64,000 bases of DNA from Grammothele lineata (lineage: Eukaryota > Basidiomycota > Agaricomycetes > Polyporales > Polyporaceae), in NCBI GenBank assembly GCA_002150815.3, contig NDFF03000011.1:620001-684000 (forward strand). The letters run 5' to 3'. Under the pieces are notes generated by a model, which saw only the letters and a program-made list of their open reading frames with translations, was not told the DNA's origin and did not search any database. Shown in pieces: positions 37,601 to 46,890 of the stretch. Every line of letters begins with the position of its first letter. Position 1 is the first letter of the stretch. The position numbers and the translations under genes were made by a program.

Positions 37601-39723
37601 CCTGTCTCCGAACGGAACAGAACCCGGAGGAGAGGACGGGCGCGATCCGCCCCTCCGACGAGGCCCGCCACCCCCGCTCCCCGGCAGGGAACCCCCCCTG
37701 GCCACTCACCTGGGTGGTTCATGCCCGAAATGCGTAGACGCACCAACGAGTCTGGTGCGCCACAAAGCCCCCGCCCGCCCTGGACGGCGGGACAAGGCCC
37801 GGGTAAGAACGGCGAGGACCTCGCCGGGCCGCCTCCCACGTTTGCACCCCAGCATCGTCGATCAAGCCCATATCGGGCAGCGTCGTTCCCCCGCGTCCCC
37901 GCCTTCACGGTCGACGACGGGCGCAATAGTCAAAACACCCTCCCACTCTCTTTCTGGTCAAAGCGCCTGAATGCGGCCGAGCGAGCGACCGCGAACCCGC
38001 CTAAACCTGGCGGACTCTGAGCCAAGCGTGAGCTTGGCACATGCACCTGCAATGCCCGTGGCGGGCTCACGCCGTTTTTCCGCTTGGGGGCTGATCCGCG
38101 TGAGTTTCCCTGTAGTAGTCCCGTATTGCGTCAGGGCGACCCGATATCGGCGAAGAGAAGGGCGCACCGGTGGACGCACCACGCCAGCACCGGGGACGAA
38201 GGAGGGCGGGCGAGGTCCTCGAGAAGCAGCCGCAGGTCGATTCAGCTGAGCGTGGCGGCGAACGTCCCTCCCAGGTGGAGAACAGGAACTGTCCTGCGAG
38301 CACCTCGGCAGCACAGAAGACGGCTCACAACGGCCCGCGTTGTTCCTTACGGGTGCGCTGCCGCCGTGAGACGGAGGGTTACAATACATCCTAAGGTCGT
38401 CGCTTCAGCGATATTTCAGTCTGCAGTCGTGTCCACGCCAAGTAGCATCACACATACCTTGCGTGGAGTAATGACTTGGCTAGGCAGTGCTCTCTGCTTG
38501 GGTATCGCACGACGTTTGCGGAACCGTGTCAAGTCTCCCGAGGCAATTGCCACTGAGCCTATGTCAAATTAGTCGGCGCCCACGGACAAGGCAAAAATGA
38601 GACGGACCTTCTTGATATGTCTGATAGAGCTATAGTGACACGATCGGCCGATCACAAGCGGATATTCTTGACGTGGAAGTACGAAGAGAGGATGCCACCC
38701 TATGCCATCCAGACTTACGCCACGCGGCGCACCGAGTGCCTGCACGGAATATGAGCGGTGGCGATCTAGCAGACGACGCTCTACTTTTCTATAAGTTATA
38801 TTGGAGTATACCGCAGTCCTATTGGGGTTCAGGGACTCACTGAAAGGCAGGCGGGAAATGTCGCGCGATAACTCGTAAGATAGATAGGGTGGTCTTCCAT
38901 TGCTGTATTGGGAACCGAGTAATCACTGACGCCTACTGCCAGGTAGCAGGCCCACCGGGTGATGCCTGTGCGATCCCACTACGTTGGACTCTCTGTGCAT
39001 CGCTTCTACGTCATATTCTCCCACGACGCCGTTGAGAGACTATGGAATCGAGCTTGAGCTTGAAGCCTGGCGGAGCATATAGACAAGCCTGGTAGGCACG
39101 ACTCGACAGTCTGACCGCGTCAATAGGGGAGACCGCCATAGCTTCCTCCACAAGAAGTTTGAGTGTACAGGGAAAACGGCGCGCTTGTGCGCAGTAGCAA
39201 GCCAAAGATGATAGCCTGAGAGTAAGACTGGAGAGGGCCGAGGTGAAGTCGACGACGGGCGACTCGCCGCCACAGCCGTAGGGTGGTCCGGCAACTACCG
39301 TGGCCCGAGATGCCGAGCGCCGCTGGAAGAGGCGACAACCAATAACGTGACTCGGTGCACGCCGCTGCCCTTGTCTTCCACCACTTCTCTTCGAGACTCA
39401 GTCTATCGAGGCCAATTCCAAGCTTTCCAGTTGTCTTCCGATGTGACATACACTCAACTTGCGTAGTCGTGAGATACATCTCTCAAGGCGCGTGGATTCT
39501 CCTCGTCATTTGGACAAAGTCCCGCGCTTGTATGCACTCACGCCCACAGCTTACGGTTCTGACGCTTTGGCGCACGGACTTCTGGAGCACGACGCTTGGA
39601 GGCCCACGCAAGCCAAAGCTACTCACGATTCGCTTTAACCTCAGATATAAACCCAGGCTGGGAGCCATTCCGTTCCTCCAGCCCTCAACGTTCAACACCA
39701 GAATCCCTGATCACCCACCGACC
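34691..39723. other. Gene-poor block of about 5 kb
   Basis: No gene can be supported here, although open frames are frequent because the DNA is GC-rich. 34,880-35,130 is purine-rich on the plus strand, which fits the C/T-rich promoter and leader of the ICMT gene on the minus strand. 35,380-35,960 is pyrimidine-rich on the plus strand and ends in a possible start (cgccATGG at 35870) opening a 49-codon frame that stops at 36019. A possible small spliced frame lies on the minus strand near 37,250-37,860 (see findings). From 38,600 to 39,700 the composition is mixed and nothing is recognised. Confidence 0.4.
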
Positions 39724-40311
39724 ATGTCTCAATCTCGCAGGAACGTCAAGGAACAAGGACGCAACGTCGACCATCTTCGTGACGTCCGGAGGGTATGGGC
39801 AAGCCACGTACGAGGTCTCTGCGCACCGCCCCTCTCTCCAGCAGACGTTGCCCGAATTGAACGGGCACTCGGAGACGAAGGCATGCGCCAGGCAATCGCG
39901 GAAGACCCTGTGTATGCTGTCATGCTCAATTGGCTCTGCTTTCGAAGCACGCTGATTTGCTCTTTTTGACATTTTAGACTGTCTAGTGAGGAATATCTGA
40001 GCCAATACTCTGCTGAGACGCTCTGGAGCCTCAACGCAGCGGGCCACCTGCCGCTCTCTCCGGCCGACAAGCAGTACGTTCATGATTTCCTCGCCGCCAG
40101 GAACGCAAGAACTGTGGATCCTGTGATGCTGCTCAACACCAACACCGTTCCGCCTGCTGTACCTCTGCCCGCTCTCGACACTCGTGCTCTGGACCGACTA
40201 GTGTCTCATGCTGAGTCTTCGCAATCGAACAAGAACCCCACGGAGGCCGAGAAACCTGCCCCTCGGACGCGTGCGCAAAAGAAGCGTGCGATGGAGTCGG
40301 GTCTCATGTAG
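39724..40311 (+). CDS. Unrecognised two-exon protein
   Basis: Exons 39724-39911 and 39978-40311 (66-nt intron, gtatgc...ttttag) join in frame to 173 residues. The start MSQSRRNVKEQGRNVDHLRD has ATG in good context (gaccatgtc). Without the intron the frame stops at once, and with it the second exon gives LSSEEYLSQYSAETLWSLN and then PVMLLNTNTVPPAVPLPAL. The C-terminus is charged (PAPRTRAQKKRAMESGLM). Predicted helical, soluble, with no signal peptide or membrane segment. I do not recognise the family; it may be lineage-specific. It lies in tandem with another unrecognised gene at 40804. Confidence 0.6.
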
Positions 40312-40803
40312 TGGGTCCTTGTCGCACTTGTCCCGTTGGTCTTGGATAGATAGATTTCCGGTTATGCGGCTCGTCTCCAGCTATCAGCATGTATGCACAA
40401 CTTTCTAATCGAGGAGGGATGTTCGTTCTCGTCCACGTTACGCTCTGCATATGTTTCCATCCAAACGGTGTGGAGGACAGGAAATAAGTTACTGTCTCTG
40501 ATAATTTCCTTGGCGAGTACTCACTACGATTCCCTCTATACAGCCCATCACAAGTCGTGGACTTTGTTGCATTTAAGCTGGGTGCGTGCGCTATTTGGAT
40601 GTTTCCATTTCTAGAACAGTGCCACTGGTGGCCGCTTTGTCCTGGCCACCCCGGCGGGCCACACATGGTTGCCCCAAGCGCCCACTACCAGTCTCTTATA
40701 TATACCACCACTATAGCAGCGAGCCTCTCAACCATCGACACCCCGGTGATAAAGATCGTCTTTCTCCTCTCATCCCATCATCTGACCCCTTCATAATCTT
40801 GCC
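40312..40803. other. Intergenic, between two unrecognised genes
   Basis: 492 bp. It holds the TATA element listed below and a C/T-rich leader just before 40804. No gene is seen. Confidence 0.45.
40697..40704 (+). promoter_or_regulatory. Probable TATA box for the gene at 40804
   Basis: A tatatata run lies about 100 bp before the ATG and is followed by a C/T-rich leader, a spacing usual for fungal TATA promoters. Confidence 0.45.
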
Positions 40804-41958
40804 ATGAGCACGCGCGCTTCCGCAACCACTGACATGGGCGAGATGTCCACCAAAGACGTTGTCGGCCTTCTCTTGTTTCTCTTCACACAGGGAAACCCCC
40901 TCAAGCTCACCTTCGAAATCATAATATCGCTCGTATTGACTCTGAATTGCGAGCCAGAAGGTGTCCTACCCGCTCTTGGCTCATATCGAGAGTACGTCTC
41001 TTGTTCTCTCGAGCACCGTGTTATCCACTGAGAGTGTCTCTGCCGCCTCTTACTAGGGCTGTGGCATCCGATGTCTTCATTCAACTTATCTTACGCCAAC
41101 TCGAGAAAACCAGGAAAATCACGCTTTCAGGAAACTTACCTCCCATGAAAGCAAGAGTGGCGAGTGGCACCACGCCACAGAGCAGACCGTGAGTGGCCAA
41201 TTGCTAGTCGTCGCCGTTGGATTTGATTCATAACTTTGATCTCTAACGTGTGTTAAAGTCAACCCCCCAACGGATCAAGTACGCGAAACCCGTAAGTGAT
41301 GAGGTGTGAATGAATGCGCCCCTCAACTCTGTCTTGACCACCGGAATCTTCGCCAGTTCCCAAGAGGTCGCCGGAAGCTCGTCGGCCCATCAAGGTCAAG
41401 CGACACGAAAGCCGCAAGCAGTATTCAGGCAATCGGCACGTCCTTCTCAACCGTAAGTCGTTCTATGTATACATGCGGACCGCGAGGCTCTAACACTCTG
41501 TGGTCCCTTTCGAAGCCTGCCTATCTCATTATCGTCGCCACCAAGGAGCTCTCACCACTCCCAAGCGGCCATCCTGGCTCCAAGTCAACGCAACATGCAA
41601 GTGGCGAGCCCGTAAGTAACTACTCCGCCGGATCTCATTCTATCTCACATGAACTTGTAGCGGTCCGAGTTCGCCCGCGCCGTCTCAAAGCGCACACTAC
41701 ATGTCTCACCAGACACCAGCACTGCCGGCTTCTTGGCCATCTTCCTACGTTGCCCGCAGCTCGGACATCCTAAACGGACAAAGATCTACACCGTCCCAGA
41801 TGTTGGAGGCGATCAGTCCTTATCCTACGCCTTCAGACGTCCAACTGCTATCCATGTGGTCGCACGCCGGCACGTCCCTAGGGTCCTCGTCCTTCGGCAG
41901 GCGCGAAGGCGAGCTTATCGAATCGACCCGGGCAGCCAAAAAAGCAAGGCTGGGTTGA
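40804..41958 (+). CDS. Unrecognised six-exon protein
   Basis: Six exons (40804-40991, 41057-41188, 41259-41291, 41357-41452, 41516-41611, 41661-41958) join in one frame to 280 residues; each intron is about 50-70 nt with GT-AG ends. The N-terminal ~105 residues look folded, mostly hydrophobic helix (VVGLLLFLFTQGNPLKLTFE, then AVASDVFIQLILRQLEKTRK). The rest is disordered, rich in Ser, Pro and Gln (SQEVAGSSSAHQGQATRKPQ, SPGPSSPAPSQSAHYMSHQT), ending in a short conserved-looking stretch (LEAISPYPTPSDVQLLSMWS) and a basic KKARLG. The frame of the last exon was chosen because it gives ordinary protein, whereas the alternative frame is highly basic. No family recognised. Confidence 0.55.
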
Positions 41959-42673
41959 CGGACATTTTCCTGCGCCTTTTGTCTTATAGCATATATTGGA
42001 GCGAAGCTCCGCGCACTAGAGAATTTAAATTGTTTGTATCATAATATGAAGCAGACATTTGTACTGTATCCTCCGCAAGCGTGAATGGACTTTGGGAGAG
42101 ATACTGAGTTTAGCCCTTGAGGATAGACTCAACTGCTCACAGCCGAGGTGAATGCGCGATCTATCCCCATCGCAAGACATGGCCCCGCTCCACCGACTTT
42201 AACACTTGTCTAGGATTCAAGAACAACTTCTGAGTAGGATGCACTTGACCTCATGGAGGCCATTTATGATACACAGAAACTTCTGTTACGTATAGCGTTA
42301 CCAGAGCTACTATATATGCATGGATCATCGACAATGTCGGTGATTAGATGACATTGAACAACTTGACAGGCGATTAGTGTCCGAGAGGCCGAATCCGACA
42401 AACATGACGTCATCGGCGTTGAGTAGAGGAACCGACCGATTAGGCGTGAGAAAGAGAGGCGCTCACCCAGGCCACGCACGCAGCCGTCAACTGTAACTTA
42501 CTCTCACTATGATGCACGCCGCCTCTGTGTTTAGGCTGCACGGAGGATACTCGCGCTCCTGATGCGCACGCGCCCCGTCAGAGGCCCTTGAGAACCTTAA
42601 GTCGCCCCATGACCACCACAAGACTTGTCACTACCCCGCGAGGCTTGTGCAGCCTCCAGCTGAGCGCGACGAC
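41959..42673. other. Intergenic region
   Basis: 715 bp, AT-richer at its start. A small perfect hairpin (ggagc-gaa-gctcc, 41998-42010) lies 40 bp after the upstream stop codon and could sit in that gene's 3' UTR. Nothing else is recognised. Confidence 0.4.
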
Positions 42674-42947
42674 ATGGATGAAGCCCGAGTCATTTACGAC
42701 AGCAAGACTGAGGTACGTTCCCCTCAGCTTCTACACTTTCTCCATTGATGTACCGAATAAGTAGGAGTAGCACTAGCTGTGCTATCGCGTCAACATGCAA
42801 GCTCCGGACAATTGTTTGCTGACAGTGGTGATCGTTGAAAACGGGACCACAGCTGTCACCCTTTCTCCTGTGGCCGCATACACCTATCACAAAACCCTCC
42901 GGCGCTTTGGTGGCCACGAAGCTTCAATGCTATCTGACGGGCGCTAG
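42674..42947 (+). CDS. Candidate small two-exon gene, 69 residues
   Basis: Exon 1 (42674-42712) ends at a consensus gtacgt donor. The best acceptor, cactag, puts exon 2 at 42777-42947. Both edges are phase 0, and the joined frame runs MDEARVIYDSKTE to LCYRVNMQAPDNCLLTVVIV, ending TLRRFGGHEASMLSDGR before TAG. The intron is 64 nt. The sequence has ordinary protein composition and includes an NGTT sequon. No signal peptide or family is seen. It could also be a remnant of a longer gene. Supported only by frame and splice logic. Confidence 0.35.
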
Positions 42948-43080
42948 AAGCTGCGGCAGTGGCTAGGGTACAAAGACCGGTGACCACACGCCACACCGGT
43001 GAGCAGGCCCGATTGTGGCCGCGCATACAAACGATCTAATCATTGTGCTCCTAGACGGATAGCATGATATCGTGGCAAAG

Positions 43081-43110
43081 GGGACGCTTTACAGGAACGC
43101 AAAGCGTCCC
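43081..43110. repeat. Perfect 10-bp inverted repeat
   Basis: gggacgcttt (43081-43090) and its exact reverse complement aaagcgtccc (43101-43110) are separated by 10 bp. The repeat ends about 20 bp before a TATA-like sequence and about 140 bp before the ATG at 43248. It could be a dimeric transcription-factor site or form a hairpin. Confidence 0.6.
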
Positions 43111-43132
43111 GTCGGGCCTTTGGTCGACTACG

Positions 43133-43138
43133 TATATA
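43133..43138 (+). promoter_or_regulatory. Probable TATA box for the gene at 43248
   Basis: gtatatat lies about 110 bp before the ATG and just downstream of the inverted repeat. Confidence 0.45.
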
Positions 43139-43247
43139 TCGCCCCTTCCATGACCACCCTCGCCAACACCACCTCGCCCCTCGGCTCTAGACGACGCCTA
43201 CCACCATTCGCGCCACCAAATTTAACGGTATACTACAACAAAGTCTA

Positions 43248-45713
43248 ATGGCTCTCTACGCTACCTCGCCTGCTCCCAGCTCGGAGAAGACGCTCATAGA
43301 TGCCGAAGAACGATTCGCGGAGTGGGTTTACCGCTCGAAATGCACGCCGGACGTCTGCAAAATCCGTACCATTGCGGGCGAAGGCATCCACGACGCGTGC
43401 ACCTGCTGTCCGGATGAGCTTGATGACTCTTCCGACCCGGTACTCGACGGAATGAGGATCGTCCAGAGCTGGTTCAAGGCACTCGGAGACGAACCCTCAT
43501 TGATTCGCGCGCTCGTTGTCCATGGCTAGTGAGTAACTCTCTCCGGAATATAGAACGGTGGTTCTGACCACATGTGTACCAGCATGGCTACCCATGTCCA
43601 TGTACTCAAACGGTTCCCGGGAACCTCCCTTATTTTCCGGCATGGCCCATCGCCTCTGAATGCATTCCGCAGAGCCCTATCCATTGGCCTCCGAGTCGCC
43701 GAAATACACGACAGCAAAATGGGAAGGCGTGCCCCTCCGCTGACTAAATGCTGGCAGCGTCCTTTGCCCGCGCTGCACTGGATGGCGCCCCTCCGAGGCT
43801 GGGTGCCGGACGCGCCCTACCTCATCCCTAGCCCACGCACCTTCCCCTCCCGATTCACCGTCCTCGATCCAACGGCGGAGTCGCTGTCCGACGGCTTCCG
43901 CCACTTCGTAACTCCCCTGGGCTTATATATCCGACCCAACTCACGCGCCGCGGCACCCGAGCTGCAGGTCTGGCAGTGCCCGCACGCGACGGTCAAGTAC
44001 GACATGAACCGGTTCCTCGTCTCCCCTACCGGCCGGCGCTTCTACACGGTCGGTCCGCTCGTGTACACCCCTCCTCGGGCGCGGATCGCGAACCACGACG
44101 ATGTCCGGACGACGGCGCTGGCGTCCGGCCCCGACGCGGACGACGACGCGGCCATCGTCGTGCTGTGGGCGTGCTCACACGGCGAGATATACATCTCTGG
44201 CGCGCCGCGCAACGAAGTGAGCGGCTCGGCCGCCCTCCGGAACCGACTTGCACAACCTTCAGGGCCGACGGTGCGCATACCACCTACCAGAGCCGCTCAG
44301 TCCTCGCCGGCTAGTCGACAGACTCATACTACGGCACAGTCTTCCCGAGTTGCTCCGGACTTTGGGAGCGTGAACTCTCAATACGCTGCTGGACCATCTG
44401 TGCCATCGGCGTCTTACGGTCCATCCGGACCTCCACCTACTCTCTCGGCGCGTTCGTCTTCGGCATGGCAAGATCGTGTTGCACGCAAAAGGGCACAACG
44501 GGATGCTCCGTCCGCTTTTATCGCGTCTCTCAAGCCGCCTCCCTCGAACTCGGGCCCGCACGCGGACAAAAAGTTCATATTCGGTCCCCCTCTGACCGCC
44601 GCCCGGCGTCCACCCTCCATGTCAGTCTTCCGCGCCTACAACGGGCCTTCCCTAGCCCCCGTTCCCCCCGCATTATTGAAGCTTGCAGGGCCACCGTCGC
44701 CCGGACTCATCACCAAACGCATTCCTGGCGCCCGGATGGGGAATTACAGATTCCCGTCACGTAGCTCGGAGTCGAGCAACACCCCTCCCGAGCCGGCCAC
44801 CCGCGAGCCCACGCCGCGCTCCGAGACGGTCGGGGCGGCCAGCCGTAAGCCTGCGGCGGACACGGTGCCCGTCGTGTCTCCAGCGAAGCGCAAGCGCGGT
44901 CCCTCTGACGCGTCTTCTTCTCGTCCCGCGCCTGCGAAGCGCCAATCCTCCGCTCGCGAGTCCGAGGGCGCTGATGACGACGATTACGAAGACGAAGGCG
45001 AAGACGAAGACGAGAACGAAGAAGACGACGACACAATCGAATGCGGGATCAACAACTGCACCGTCCGGATCCACGCGCACGACGGCGCGCCCCCGCTCTC
45101 GCACTGGACGACGCACCTCGCGTCCGCGCACGGCCTCTCCGCGCCCTCCTGGACGCGCCCGCGCGCGTGCCCGCGCGCGGGCTGCCCCGCGTCGCGCACG
45201 TACGCAGCCTGGTCCTCGTTCGCGCGGCACGTCGCGACGAAGCACTTCGCGCCCGAGGCGGGCGGGGGGTTCTACTGCCCGCACGCGGCGTGCGCGGGGG
45301 CGCCGCCGATGAGCCGCAGGGACGCGATGATCAGGCATTATGAGAAGGTGCATCGGGGCAGCTGCCCGCAGCGCCTGCGCGAGACGGGGATGGCGGCGCG
45401 GCGGGCGAAGAAGGGGAAGGGGAGGGGGAGGGGGCCGGCGTTGGGCTCGGGGAAGAGCTGGCGGCCCGTTGGGAAGAAGGTGGGCACGCAGCTGAAGACT
45501 CTGTTTCTTGAAGACGAGCCGAGGGACGTGGAGATGGCGGACAACCGTGCGGCGAGGCGTAGGGTGGCAATGGACCGCTATGCGAGCATGTCGGCCGCGG
45601 AAGACATGGAGGTTGACGAGCAGGACCCAGGTACGGATTCTGCCACCGACACGGGCGAAGACAGGGATTCGGAGATGGAAGATCCGGACTACGAGTCGGA
45701 GGATGGGTGGTGA
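43248..45713 (+). CDS. Nuclear-type protein with three C2H2-like zinc fingers
   Basis: Two exons (43248-43528, 43583-45713) joined through a codon-splitting 54-nt intron (VVHGY|MATHVHV) give 803 residues. The N-terminal ~350 residues look folded but match no family I know. The middle is disordered, rich in Ser and Pro. Then come a basic patch (SPAKRKRGPSDASSS), a long acidic run (DDDDYEDEGEDEDENEEDDD), and three zinc-finger-like units in tandem: CGINNC...HWTTHLASAH, CPRAGC...RHVATKH and CPHAAC...HYEKVH. All have a C-x4-C pair and a late His pair. A Lys/Gly/Arg stretch and an acidic C-terminus (SEMEDPDYESEDGW) follow. Such proteins are often annotated as C2H2 transcription factors; DNA binding is inferred, not shown. 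Confidence 0.72.
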
Positions 45714-46890
45714 GGGACGCCGGGACCGCTCGAGGGCTGCACGGTTGCGGATATTAGAGCTGTACCTGACGTGTATACAGTTTTGTGCTATTTTCGACGT
45801 TCGCATCTTGACGGTGTCCACCGTCGTAGTACTTACATTGTTGTAGAGTAGAAGACAGATGTCGGTCGTTAGCTGACTTCATCGCATCTGTTATCCTGCG
45901 GGGATTGTGATTGAGGCCAACGTGGCCTGGGGCTGTGCTGGTATTGGAAGCCAAACTACAGGAGGTTTATATAGTCACGGCCAAGAGTTGTGTACCCGTG
46001 AGGCCCGCCGCGCGCAATAGACCCCTGACACAGGCACGGCTGGAGCCAAACTTTAACGGATCACAAATATTGGAGTCCGAGGACGATCGCATCCGGCACG
46101 CTCTGCTGAGGTGTCGCGTGCGTCTCGTCCCCTCAGCTCTCTCTGGCCGCATGTTGGCAAGGCTCTATGCATGAGTGCGACTCGGGTGGCGGAGGGCGTT
46201 GGGTGTATTTTTGGAGGATATCTATCTCAGTCTGACGAGAATCAAGTGATCATGTCAATGCACGCGCGGAGAAAGACGAGGTACGTCGGAGGACAAGGCG
46301 AGTCGCGGCTTATCTGGCGCTAGAACGGCGGACTGACGTTTCGATCCTGTATTTTTGGACGGTGGGGCTATTTACAGACCATCGGACGCACTAAGAACTT
46401 AGAAGCCCCTCTTGCAGCACGCAATGGATCGATATGAACAGACTCCTGAGTAGAGGCCGTGGACGATCTCACCACTGGTTACCTTGCACTTCGTTGCTCG
46501 CGACGATCTCGTTGAACGAACGGCGCGGGCGGTGCGGGCGGGCGATGGGCGGACGGGCGACGGAGCCGAGGACGGCGGCGAGAAGGGCGGACTGCTAAAG
46601 ATAGGAGACGCCGGTAGGGAGGAGGCCCGAAAGAGGCAAGAGGCGACTGCGGGCTGCGATCCATCAGCCGCGGGATCTGCCGACCGGCTTCTCGTCCGGG
46701 AGTCGTGCGCCACGAATATCGCAAGCGCCCACTGCTCGTCCCGCCACAACCGCTCTCAGTCGCCCACAGCCGCTGCCAGAACTCGTCGTCCACCGCAGCG
46801 GTCCCGCGCCCAAGATGCGTCCTCCGCTTCCGCAGTGCTCCAATCCCCAGCGCCTCCTCCTCTTCGCTCACACGACAACCCTTTAAGTTT
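45714..46890. other. Intergenic, C2H2 gene to Stealth B
   Basis: 1.2 kb between same-strand genes. The Stealth B frame stays open upstream to 46705 without family-like sequence. The final ~150 bp is rich in C, as is usual for leaders here. No other gene is seen. Confidence 0.45.

Larger units (their letters stand above)
42948..43247. other. Promoter region of the C2H2 gene
   Basis: 300 bp. It contains a perfect inverted repeat and a TATA-like run, both listed separately, before the start codon at 43248. Confidence 0.5.

Noticed and set aside
41998..42010. Five-base hairpin after the gene at 40804, as a terminator
   Set aside because: The stem is too short to be significant, and eukaryotic mRNA ends are not set by such hairpins.
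41701..42044. Alternative reading frame for the last exon of the gene at 40804
   Set aside because: It gives a strongly basic product and fits the upstream splice phases less well than the frame ending KKARLG.
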